A stretch of 14,340 nt of DNA. Origin: Candidatus Tagabacteria bacterium CG_4_10_14_0_2_um_filter_40_13. Its GTDB lineage: Bacteria; Patescibacteriota; Minisyncoccia; GCA-002779875. Shown one piece after another: positions 1 through 6,593 of the stretch. Position 1 is the stretch's first letter; each line of letters opens with the position of its first letter. Location of the stretch: the NCBI GenBank assembly GCA_002792165.1, contig PFNV01000011.1:9763-24102 (forward strand). The letters run 5' to 3'. A program made the translations under genes and the position numbers. The notes under the pieces are model-generated. The model was not told the DNA's origin. It was given only the letters and a program-made list of their open reading frames with translations, and did not search any database.

Positions 1-831
1 TTAAAAGAAGAAAAAGAGATAGAACTAAAAATCGTTCCTTCTAAAGAAGACAATACTTTTGACATAGAGGCATTTAAAAAACTTATCGAACCGAAAGTCA
101 AACTGGTTTCCATTGTTTTCACTTCCAATCTCGACGGCGTTTCAAATCCGATAAAAGAGATAACAAAAATCAGCCACCAGAACGATTCGTTGTTTTTAAT
201 CGACGGAGCGCAGGCAATCGGACATCAGAAAATAGATGTGCGCGATTTGGATTGTGATTTTTTCGCTTTTTCCGGCCACAAGATGCTGGGGCCAAGCGGT
301 ATGGGCGCGGTCTATATTAAAAAGAAATCGGCGGAAAAATTACGGCCACTTATTGTAGGCGGCGGAACCGTCGAGGACTCGACTTACGAAAGCCATAAAT
401 TATTAGAAGCGCCCCTAAAGTTCGAAGCCGGGCTTCAGGATTACGCGGGAATAATCGGTTTCGGAGAGGCCGTTAAATATCTCAAAAATGTCGGATTCGA
501 GAACATAAAATCACAGGAGCAAAAATTGAACCGGATTATCAGCGAAGGATTTAAGGATTTACCTCAGATAAAAATCATCGGACCGGCAAATTCTGAGTTG
601 AGAAGCGGAATCATTAATTTTTACCATCAAAAGATGGCTTCGCATGAAATAAGCCTTTTATTGGATAAAACATATAATATTATGACGCGTTCCGGCAGAC
701 ACTGCGTTCATTCATGGTACAATAGCCGCAATATCAATGATTCAGTCCGCGCTTCGGTTTATTTTTACAACACAGAATCTGAGGCGGAATATTTTGTCGA
801 ATCAATCAGAAAAATTATTAAGCTAGCCTAA
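1..831 (+). CDS. sufS: SufS/Csd-type cysteine desulfurase, 5'-truncated by window edge
   Basis: This is a PLP-dependent class V aminotransferase-fold enzyme that takes sulfur from cysteine to form an enzyme persulfide for Fe-S cluster assembly and tRNA thiolation. The frame is open from base 1, so the N-terminus lies outside the window; 276 residues are visible of about 400 usual for the family. The PLP-binding motif SGHKMLGPSG is present, with the Schiff-base lysine at bases 280-282. The persulfide cysteine sits in RSGRHCVHSW at bases 703-705, matching the SufS/CsdA context (RTGHHC-like) rather than IscS. Upstream, DGVSNPI and LIDGAQAIGH fit the substrate and PLP core. It could instead be called csd; SufS is the commoner label. 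Sulfur from such an enzyme is used by MnmA, which is encoded downstream in the same window. Only 7 bases separate its stop from the next start, which suggests co-transcription. Confidence 0.88.
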   Translation, partial: LKEEKEIELKIVPSKEDNTFDIEAFKKLIEPKVKLVSIVFTSNLDGVSNPIKEITKISHQNDSLFLIDGAQAIGHQKIDVRDLDCDFFAFSGHKMLGPSGMGAVYIKKKSAEKLRPLIVGGGTVEDSTYESHKLLEAPLKFEAGLQDYAGIIGFGEAVKYLKNVGFENIKSQEQKLNRIISEGFKDLPQIKIIGPANSELRSGIINFYHQKMASHEISLLLDKTYNIMTRSGRHCVHSWYNSRNINDSVRASVYFYNTESEAEYFVESIRKIIKLA

Positions 832-838
832 ATTTTCA

Positions 839-1258
839 ATGCCTTGTTTAATCGCGCTTGTAGTTCTTGCCGTCTTGAGCATTTTCAGTCTTAAATACCG
901 CATTCTTGCCAAAGAAGCGTTTGAATGCGTTTTTCGGCGCATTACCTTGCGGCCATGCCAAGCCGGATTCGATCAAAAACTTAAAACGGGGGTTTCTTCG
1001 TGGTTTTTGAAAAAAAACGAAAGAATCGGAGGTTTTGTTTTTCGGCGGTTCGAAATTTTGAGTTGGATTTTCGTGATTGTGTTTTCAATCACGACTTTTT
1101 ATGTCGGCAGAGGCGTATATTTTTACGCAACGTATGGTTCTTGCGCTCCTCAAAACCCGCAAAATTGCGTTATCAATCAATTGATTCCAGCAGGAGCAAC
1201 CAGTTCTCAGGCAGGATTTCCTCCCTGCGAGGAATATAACGCAACGCCGAAAAAATAA
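839..1258 (+). CDS. Small cysteine-containing membrane protein, function unknown
   Basis: This is a 139-residue protein whose function I do not recognise. It has a hydrophobic N-terminal segment (about residues 3-19), a basic middle stretch (21-70) with the motif TLRPCQAGFD, and a second transmembrane segment (about 72-90). The tail, about 49 residues, carries Cys102 and Cys110 eight residues apart and a further Cys130. Cysteines also occur at 3, 30 and 40. The paired cysteines in the tail could form a disulfide if that end faces outward. From memory, small membrane proteins with a similar 'LRPC...FD...FE.LSW.F' pattern occur beside thiol-disulfide genes in CPR and some archaea, but this is not verified. 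It starts 7 bases after the cysteine desulfurase stop, with no Shine-Dalgarno sequence, so it probably shares that transcript. Base composition and length support a real gene. Confidence 0.7.
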   Translation: MPCLIALVVLAVLSIFSLKYRILAKEAFECVFRRITLRPCQAGFDQKLKTGVSSWFLKKNERIGGFVFRRFEILSWIFVIVFSITTFYVGRGVYFYATYGSCAPQNPQNCVINQLIPAGATSSQAGFPPCEEYNATPKK

Positions 1259-1293
1259 AAAAATTCATTTAAAAAAACGAATATCCAGCTATC

Positions 1294-1340
1294 ACAAAAT
1301 CCGAGGATAAATCCCGGATTTTGTCAATGTAAAATTTTTT
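1294..1340 (+). terminator. Hairpin, probable terminator after the sufS operon
   Basis: A perfect 10-bp inverted repeat, ACAAAATCCG (1294-1303) with CGGATTTTGT (1315-1324), encloses an 11-base loop. A T-run follows only at 1335-1340, ten bases past the stem, so termination may be leaky. It lies 35 bases after the membrane-protein stop and just upstream of the next gene's promoter. Confidence 0.5.
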
Positions 1341-1366
1341 GCAAAAATTTCCACACTTGTTATATT
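1339..1366 (+). promoter_or_regulatory. Promoter for the duplicated phosphoesterase gene
   Basis: TTGCAA (1339-1344) and TATATT (1361-1366) are spaced by 16 bases. A TGT immediately before the -10 makes it an extended -10 element. The predicted start near 1373 gives a leader of about 43 bases. The upstream hairpin at 1294-1324 separates it from the previous operon. Confidence 0.5.
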
Positions 1367-1404
1367 TAAAGAAAATAAAAAGAACTTTGAAAATTTCTGC
1401 TTAT

Positions 1405-1409
1405 GGAGG
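1405..1409 (+). promoter_or_regulatory. Shine-Dalgarno site GGAGG
   Basis: GGAGG ends 6 bases before the ATG at 1416 and fixes that start. It is one of only two clear Shine-Dalgarno sites in the window; the other belongs to prs. Confidence 0.7.
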
Positions 1410-1415
1410 CCGGAA

Positions 1416-3719
1416 ATGGAAAAAACAAAAAATGGGAAAAAAATCTGGAGCAAGAAAGAAAAAGAGCGGCTTGAAAATTTGTGCAAAATTTGCAAATCTT
1501 TTACGGAATTGAAAGAAAAATCCAAGAAAGCTTTCCTGAAAAGGACCTGGTGTTCCATCGAATCTCATGCCCGTAAGCATAAAGACTGGATAAAACATTT
1601 TGAAAAGAAGGAGCCATTAATCTTTAGCAAAAAAGAAAGAAAATTGCCGGAGATTTTAAAAGACGGCCCGAAAACATTGAAAGAAATTTCCGATGCGCTG
1701 GACGTTCCCAAGGAGGAAATTTTCCCGATAAGGGATAAATTCGCCGAACTCGGCTATAATATTGAAATTAAAAAAAATTCGAAAGAAACTGTTGTTTCTT
1801 TGGTTTCCGAACCGTCTCCCGATAAGGAAAAAAGAGAGAAGCCAGCCAAGATCACAAGTAATATCATTAAAGTGCTGTTTGTTTCAGATATCTGCTTCGG
1901 ATTAAAAACCCAACAGCCAACGCTACTTCAAACCGCGTATAAAATTGGCGAAGAAGAAGGAGTTTTCTTCGCGGTAATCGCCGGAAATATTGTCGCCGGA
2001 AAGCCCCAAAAAGGGAAAGAAAAAGATTATTTTCTTGTGACGGTCGATGAACAGTTGGATTACGCGATTAAACACATTCCGAGAGCTTCTTTTAAGACCA
2101 CTTTTATAAATGGACCCAGAGATTTAAGCTGGGAAGGCGGAGAAGAAGGCATTAATATAGGGGAAGCCCTTGCCAAAAGCACAGCAAGAAAAGATTTGAG
2201 CTGTAAGGACGACTTGAAAACAACTTTTTCAATCGGCAAGAAAGAAGGAGTGAAATTTGGCGTGATGTGCGCCAGCGGAAGCACTCCTTATACAAAAAGT
2301 TATACGGTGCAAGGATTAAGTGAAAATCTTCAGGAGGCGGAATATTATGTTTTTGAACATTCCGATCCCTTGCAGATGATTCTTATCGGCGGAACACAAA
2401 CGGTTATTCTTGACCCGAGGCGTTTTCCGCTCAAGCAATCGAGAATTAACGATTTTGACAAAGTCGCTATTCCCGCGCTTCATCGGATTCCAAATTCCTT
2501 GGCAGTAAGCAAAAAACGAGGCGGTTCCCATGTTTTAGGGTGCGTTGTTGTTTGTTTCGAACTTAATGACGAAGGATATCTGAAAAGTCCGCCGCTTTGC
2601 AAATTTTACAATATGACTGCTTATTTCAAGGACAATGATTATTTGCTTCCGATCGAAGAATTAGCCGATAAATCCTTAGACAAAGAAGAGCAGGAACTGT
2701 TGAATTTACTTGAAGACAAACCGCGCAGAAAAGGTTCTATCTCCCGCCGATTGAAAATTGGCGAAGACCATGTCGAGGATATTGTCAAAAGATTGAACGA
2801 GAAAAAAATCAATGTTGTTTTTGACGATGCTTCCAAAGCATACCATTGGCAGAGGAAACTTCAGGAAGAATTTAAACCGCTGGATGCATATATATCTCAG
2901 TTTTTCCCGGGAAAATCTGCCGCGGAAAAACCCAAAACAAGAAAAGCCAAGACAGTCGATATGTCCGACACGCACCTTGGTCATAAATATGAAAGACCCG
3001 ATTTGATTAAAGAAGCTTACGAAATCGCTCAAGCGGAGCAAGTCGATGCTGTCTTGCATTCCGGCGACGTCTTTGAGGGAGAAGATTCCTATAAAGGACA
3101 AGTGCGGGAACTTGCTTATATCGGAGCTGATGCTCAACGGGACCACGGTCTTGAAATATGGCCCGCGTCAAAAATTCCCACATATATCATTATGGGAAGT
3201 TCTCATGAGAAAATTTTCCTTGATAAATGCGGATACGATATAGTCAGTAATTTTGTCCGGCTTGCTAAAGCGGAGAGGGGATTGGATTTGGTCGCCCTTG
3301 AGACATTGGATGGAATCAGCGGAAGCCGCGGCATCGTCGACATTAACGGCATAAAATTCTGCCTTGACCATCCTTCGGGTGGTATTCCTTACGGCCGTTC
3401 CTATCGTCCGCAAAAACTGATTGAAAATATGGTTTCCGACATGGAATTATTGGGGGAAGCGAAAGTAATTTTATGCGGACACCTCCATGTTTCCTTATTC
3501 ATGCTTTATAAGGGAGTTGCCGGTTTTCTCGTCCCTTGCCTTCAGGATAAGACAAAATATATTGAAGCTAAGGGCTATACTCCTTCGTTGGGAATTTGGG
3601 TGGTTGAAGTAAATATGGATGAGTATGAAAATATCACCAGAATCATCCCTAAATATATTCCTTTTGAACCGATAAAGAAACGTCAAATTTTTCAGGTTCA
3701 AGCGAAAGCTTCCAAATAA
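1416..3719 (+). CDS. Tandem HTH-metallophosphoesterase protein with a degenerate first copy
   Basis: This 767-residue protein has an N-terminal Myb/SANT-like helical region (about 9-57, WSKKEKERLENL...TWCSIESHARK), then two copies of a winged-helix-like segment followed by a calcineurin-like phosphoesterase domain. Copy 1 spans about 76-395 and copy 2 about 425-735. Copy 2 shows D518-x-H520 (SDTHLGH), G550-D551, GSSHE with H597, H652, and GHLH with H689 and H691. These are the di-metal ligands, except that the usual Asn of GNH is Ser596. At the same positions copy 1 has D158-x-C160, G190-N191, GPRD (R235), C285 and GGTQ (325-328), so it should not bind metal. The SDTHLG...VDAVLHSGDVF signature resembles Mre11/SbcD-type nucleases, but no capping domain or SbcC partner is visible. 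DNA-acting phosphoesterase is an inference; substrate is unknown. It has its own promoter, GGAGG site and terminator, so it appears to be a single-gene transcript. Confidence 0.8.
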   Translation: MEKTKNGKKIWSKKEKERLENLCKICKSFTELKEKSKKAFLKRTWCSIESHARKHKDWIKHFEKKEPLIFSKKERKLPEILKDGPKTLKEISDALDVPKEEIFPIRDKFAELGYNIEIKKNSKETVVSLVSEPSPDKEKREKPAKITSNIIKVLFVSDICFGLKTQQPTLLQTAYKIGEEEGVFFAVIAGNIVAGKPQKGKEKDYFLVTVDEQLDYAIKHIPRASFKTTFINGPRDLSWEGGEEGINIGEALAKSTARKDLSCKDDLKTTFSIGKKEGVKFGVMCASGSTPYTKSYTVQGLSENLQEAEYYVFEHSDPLQMILIGGTQTVILDPRRFPLKQSRINDFDKVAIPALHRIPNSLAVSKKRGGSHVLGCVVVCFELNDEGYLKSPPLCKFYNMTAYFKDNDYLLPIEELADKSLDKEEQELLNLLEDKPRRKGSISRRLKIGEDHVEDIVKRLNEKKINVVFDDASKAYHWQRKLQEEFKPLDAYISQFFPGKSAAEKPKTRKAKTVDMSDTHLGHKYERPDLIKEAYEIAQAEQVDAVLHSGDVFEGEDSYKGQVRELAYIGADAQRDHGLEIWPASKIPTYIIMGSSHEKIFLDKCGYDIVSNFVRLAKAERGLDLVALETLDGISGSRGIVDINGIKFCLDHPSGGIPYGRSYRPQKLIENMVSDMELLGEAKVILCGHLHVSLFMLYKGVAGFLVPCLQDKTKYIEAKGYTPSLGIWVVEVNMDEYENITRIIPKYIPFEPIKKRQIFQVQAKASK

Positions 3720-3730
3720 TAATAAATTTT

Positions 3731-3765
3731 AAAGACCTTGCCTGAAGCGAGGTCTTTTTATTTTG
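3731..3765 (+). terminator. Rho-independent terminator after the phosphoesterase gene
   Basis: AAAGACCTTGC (3731-3741) pairs with GCGAGGTCTTT (3747-3757) through an 11-bp stem with one G-U pair and a 5-base loop. The T-rich tail continues to 3764. It starts 12 bases after the stop, the most canonical terminator in the window. Confidence 0.9.
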
Positions 3766-3779
3766 CGCAAAAAATGATT

Positions 3780-3788
3780 TAATATAAA
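3780..3788 (+). promoter_or_regulatory. Possible -10 element close to the pcm start
   Basis: TAATAT (3780-3785), overlapping TATAAA (3783-3788), lies 3-5 bases before the pcm ATG, just past the preceding terminator. A promoter must lie in the 25 bases between terminator and start, so the mRNA would have almost no leader. No convincing -35 is seen; TTGCGC at 3763-3768 is too close. Confidence 0.35.
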
Positions 3789-3790
3789 TT

Positions 3791-4450
3791 ATGCCATGCG
3801 CAGATTTGAATTCGCTTATCAGCCACTTATTGGAAATCGGCGTTTTGAAAACACCGGCGATTATTGACGCATTCAAAAATATTGATCGCGAACATTTTAC
3901 GCCGGAAGATATGAAATGTTTCGCTCATGTCGATGAAGCCTTGTCTATTCAGGGAGGGCAAACTATATCCCAGCCTTATACGGTCGCTTTTATGCTGGAA
4001 CTTTTGGAGCCGAAACCGGGCGAGAAAATTTTGGATATCGGCGCGGGAAGCGGTTGGCAAACAGCTCTTCTGGCTCACATTGTAAGTAGCGGTTCGGCTT
4101 ATGGCAAAGTGTTTGCAATGGAAATTGTTCCCGAACTTTGCAAATTCGGCAAAAAAAATTTGGAAAAATTCAGTTTTATAGAAAAGGAGATTGTGGAATG
4201 GATTTGCGGCGACGCATCGGGAGGTTTTCCTCAAGAAGCGCCTTTTGATAAAATTATCGCCGCCGCGGCATTGAATGAAAAGGTACCTCAGGCATGGAAA
4301 GACCAGCTGAAAATTGGCGGGAAAATAGTGGTGCCTATCGGCGGCTCCATCTGGCTTTTTATTAAAAAAGATAATGATAATTTTGAAGAAAAAGAATACC
4401 CGGGATTCGCGTTCGTTCCTTTTGTGGAAAATCATCCTCAATTACAATGA
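3791..4450 (+). CDS. pcm: Protein-L-isoaspartate O-methyltransferase
   Basis: This cytoplasmic repair enzyme uses S-adenosylmethionine to methylate isoaspartyl residues in aged proteins, allowing their return to aspartate. The 219-residue length is typical. The family signature GGQTISQPYTVAFM is at residues 55-68. SAM motif I, LDIGAGSGWQT, is at 81-91, followed by an acidic residue at E111 that would contact the ribose, and VPIGG at 181-185 closes the fold. The start follows a strong terminator with no Shine-Dalgarno sequence and AT-rich DNA directly before the ATG. The stop overlaps the mltG start as ATGA, so the two genes are probably translationally coupled. Their functional link, if any, is unclear. 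Confidence 0.92.
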   Translation: MPCADLNSLISHLLEIGVLKTPAIIDAFKNIDREHFTPEDMKCFAHVDEALSIQGGQTISQPYTVAFMLELLEPKPGEKILDIGAGSGWQTALLAHIVSSGSAYGKVFAMEIVPELCKFGKKNLEKFSFIEKEIVEWICGDASGGFPQEAPFDKIIAAAALNEKVPQAWKDQLKIGGKIVVPIGGSIWLFIKKDNDNFEEKEYPGFAFVPFVENHPQLQ

Positions 4451-5418
4451 TAAACAGCAAACTTATTAAAGTTTTTAAAATATTTTTTCCCGCAGCGGCC
4501 ATTCTTTTGCTTATTTTTCTTTTCGCGATTTCCGCGCCATCTGAATTTCCGGTAAATAAAATTATCGCTGTTGAAAATGGAGCAACTTTAAAAGAAGTGG
4601 CAGTCAAATTTGAGACGGAGAAATTAGTTCGCCACCGGACATTATTTGATTATTTAATGCGATATTCCGGACACGAAAAAGACATCAAAGCCGGTAAATA
4701 TATTTTCGAAAAAAGACTTTCCTTGATCGGCCTGATGCAGAGATTGATTAAGGGCGATCATGGCATTCCGACGATAAAAATAACGGTGCCGGAAGGTTCG
4801 ACAATCAAAGATATTAATCGGATATTTGGCGGCGCAGGATTCAAAAATTTCGAGATAAAAGATAAAGAGCTTGAGGGCTATCTTTTTCCCGACACTTATT
4901 TTTTTCTGGCCGATAATACTTCCGCGGACGCGATTACAAAAATGACGGAAAATTTGAAAAACAAAACCGTTGATTTGGAGGCGGATATCGCAAATAGTAA
5001 AAGAAATTTTCATCAGATTTTGACGATGGCGTCCTTGCTTGAGAAAGAGGCAGCCAAAACCGAAGACCGAAAAATAATTTCCGGCATTCTTTGGAAGCGT
5101 CTGGATAAAAAAATACTTTTACAGGTTGATGCCACGCTCGATTATGTTCTTAATAAAAATACTTTCGAACTTACCACTTACGATTTGAAGATTAATAGCC
5201 CTTACAATACTTATAAACATCTTGGTTTGCCGCCTACGCCGATTTGTAATCCCGGCCTTGATGCCATCAAAGCGGCAATTTTTTCTGAACAATCCCAATA
5301 TTGGTATTATCTTTCCGATAAAAAGGGAAATATTTATTACAGCAAAACATTTGAGGAACATGTTGCAAAAAAAACAGAAGTATCTGAAATAAAAATTAAA
5401 ACCCCGCCCATTCGATAA
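4447..5418 (+). CDS. mltG: Endolytic murein transglycosylase MltG (YceG family)
   Basis: MltG cleaves nascent glycan strands in peptidoglycan and is thought to set strand length at the outer face of the inner membrane. This 323-residue protein has an N-terminal membrane anchor at about 9-29, then a LysM-like region (about 36-105, VENGATLKEVAVKFETEKLV), then the catalytic domain. ELEGYLFPDTYFF is at 141-153. The catalytic glutamate is expected at E199 in ASLLEKEA. LQVDATLDY (225-233) and SPYNTYKHLGLPPTPICNPG (251-270) are family signatures. The start overlaps the pcm stop by 4 bases. The last codons and the stop lie inside the terminator hairpin, so the C-terminal TPPIR is partly dictated by the hairpin. 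Confidence 0.94.
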   Translation: MINSKLIKVFKIFFPAAAILLLIFLFAISAPSEFPVNKIIAVENGATLKEVAVKFETEKLVRHRTLFDYLMRYSGHEKDIKAGKYIFEKRLSLIGLMQRLIKGDHGIPTIKITVPEGSTIKDINRIFGGAGFKNFEIKDKELEGYLFPDTYFFLADNTSADAITKMTENLKNKTVDLEADIANSKRNFHQILTMASLLEKEAAKTEDRKIISGILWKRLDKKILLQVDATLDYVLNKNTFELTTYDLKINSPYNTYKHLGLPPTPICNPGLDAIKAAIFSEQSQYWYYLSDKKGNIYYSKTFEEHVAKKTEVSEIKIKTPPIR

Positions 5419-5440
5419 ACTCAGGGCGGGGTTATTTTTT
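5400..5440. terminator. Bidirectional terminator between mltG and prs
   Basis: A perfect 10-bp GC-rich stem, AACCCCGCCC (5400-5409) with GGGCGGGGTT (5424-5433), encloses a 14-base loop. On the plus strand ATTTTTTATT follows. On the minus strand the stem is followed by TTAATTTTTATTT, so the same hairpin can stop prs transcripts. The mltG stop codon (5416-5418) sits in the loop. Confidence 0.85.
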
Positions 5441-5442
5441 AT

Positions 5443-6432
5443 TCAGAAAAGTTGGCTTACGCTGCCGTTATTATGAATTTCTTTAATTGCCTCCGCTAAA
5501 AGAGGAGCAATTGAAATCACTTTTATTTTATCCAGTAATTTTTCCGGAGGTATTTCAATGGTATTTGAAACAAAAAAATTTGAAATTACCGAATTTGCTA
5601 TATTTTTAAAAAACGGTTCTGAAAATACAGGATGAGTGCATGCGGCATCGACTTTCTTTGCATCGGCTTCCATAAGAGCGATAGCTCCTTTTACCAAAGT
5701 ACCGCCAGTATCCGCAAGGTCGTCTATTTCTAAAGCCGTTTTTCCGGGAATTTTTTCCGCTCCGATAATGCTTAAAACTTCATTTTTGTTGGGTTCTAAC
5801 CGACGCTTGTCAATAATCGCTATAGGAGCATTGCCGAGTTTTTTCGCGTAGGCGCGGGCATTGTTCGTCGCGCCGCCGTCAGGAGCAACAACAATGAGTT
5901 CTCCTTTCGCTATTTCTTCTTTATAAAATTCTCTGAGTGTATTTATGAAAACCGGTTTGGCAAAAAGATGGTCAACCGTGATGTCAAAAAATCCTTGAAT
6001 TTGAGCGGCATGGAAATCTACTGCCAAAATCCTATTTGCTCCGGCTCTAGTGATGAGATCTGCCACAAGTTTTGCGTTAATCGGAGTTCTTGGTAAATTT
6101 TTTCTGTCAGAGCGGGCATAGCCGTAATAGGGAATGACAGCCGTAATTCTGCCGGCAGAAGCATCTCTTGCCGTTCGGATCATTGATAAAAGCTCAAACA
6201 GATGGCTATCGGGCTGATTCGTTGGCTGGATAATAAAAATATCTGTTCCGCGGATACTTTCTTCATATTTCAAATCAAACTCTCTATCGGCATGCCTTCC
6301 AAGGCGAACCTTGCCAAGAGGTAAAATCAGGCAATCTGCTATTTCTTTAGCCAACTGGTAATTTGCCGGTCCGCTGAAAATTTTTAGTTTGCCGGGAAAA
6401 GGCACATTTTCTTCACGCATTTCCTGGTCCAT
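5443..6432 (-). CDS. prs: Ribose-phosphate pyrophosphokinase (PRPP synthetase)
   Basis: This enzyme makes 5-phosphoribosyl-1-pyrophosphate from ribose 5-phosphate and ATP for nucleotide, histidine and NAD synthesis. It has 329 residues, slightly longer than the usual 315 or so through an N-terminal extension of about 15 residues. PYYGYARSDRK (101-111) and DFHAAQIQGFFDI (139-151) match the ATP-binding and catalytic segments. The PRPP-binding loop IDDLADTGGTL is at 236-246, and the C-terminal HNNGSVSQLF matches the family end. Some usually conserved positions differ, for example GRHADREF in place of GRFSDGE and APDGGATNNARA in place of SPDVGGVxRARA, so kinetics or regulation may be divergent. 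A GGAGG ending 7 bases before the ATG supports this start. The gene has its own promoter and a roughly 105-base structured leader, and it converges on mltG. Confidence 0.93.
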   Translation of the reverse strand: MDQEMREENVPFPGKLKIFSGPANYQLAKEIADCLILPLGKVRLGRHADREFDLKYEESIRGTDIFIIQPTNQPDSHLFELLSMIRTARDASAGRITAVIPYYGYARSDRKNLPRTPINAKLVADLITRAGANRILAVDFHAAQIQGFFDITVDHLFAKPVFINTLREFYKEEIAKGELIVVAPDGGATNNARAYAKKLGNAPIAIIDKRRLEPNKNEVLSIIGAEKIPGKTALEIDDLADTGGTLVKGAIALMEADAKKVDAACTHPVFSEPFFKNIANSVISNFFVSNTIEIPPEKLLDKIKVISIAPLLAEAIKEIHNNGSVSQLF

Positions 6433-6444
6433 ATTAGCGCCTCC
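6420..6444 (-). promoter_or_regulatory. Shine-Dalgarno site of prs
   Basis: On the minus strand the sequence reads GGAGGCGCTAATATG, with GGAGG at 6440-6444 and the ATG at 6430-6432. It lies just 14 bases 3' of the last leader hairpin arm (6458-6464), so structure there could affect access to it. Confidence 0.75.
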
Positions 6445-6457
6445 TTTTTGGATTTTT

Positions 6458-6521
6458 TCCCGACGTCAAGTCGGGATCCCGACTTCTTTATTTTTAAAGA
6501 ACTATTAATGAAGCGTCGGGA
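6458..6521 (-). repeat. Four complementary 7-nt arms in the prs leader
   Basis: Read on the minus (prs mRNA) strand, the arms are TCCCGAC (6521-6515), GTCGGGA (6483-6477), TCCCGAC (6476-6470) and GTCGGGA (6464-6458). Arms 1:2 and 3:4 can form two hairpins with loops of 31 and 5 bases. Alternatively 1:4, or 2:3 with its tip unpaired, can pair. Arms 2 and 3 form the core of an 18-bp perfect palindrome at 6468-6485. The layout could act as a switch in the leader, or it may be a dispersed palindromic repeat. Confidence 0.7.
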
Positions 6522-6543
6522 CAAAGTGCCGATTTCAGATTTC

Positions 6544-6572
6544 ATACTAGCAGAATTTGTGACTAATATCAA
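6544..6572 (-). promoter_or_regulatory. Strong promoter for prs
   Basis: On the minus strand TTGATA (6572-6567) is followed after exactly 17 bases by TAGTAT (6549-6544), with TGC before it as an extended -10. This is the best sigma-70-type match in the window. Transcription would start near 6537 and leave a leader of about 105 bases. It lies between the divergent prs and mnmA starts. Confidence 0.7.
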
Positions 6573-6593
6573 GAAATATGTTATTTTGATTTT

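Noticed and set aside
1000..1239. 79-codon plus-strand frame within the small membrane protein gene
   Set aside because: It is an out-of-frame shadow; the 839-1258 frame has membrane segments and operon spacing that this one lacks.
2706..3146. 146-codon minus-strand frame inside the phosphoesterase gene
   Set aside because: It covers the conserved DxH and GD motifs of the plus-strand protein and shows no features of its own.
3827..4441. 204-codon open frame on the minus strand opposite pcm
   Set aside because: It lies wholly opposite pcm, which has full family signatures. Its translation is a low-complexity Phe/Arg-rich antisense product with no motifs.
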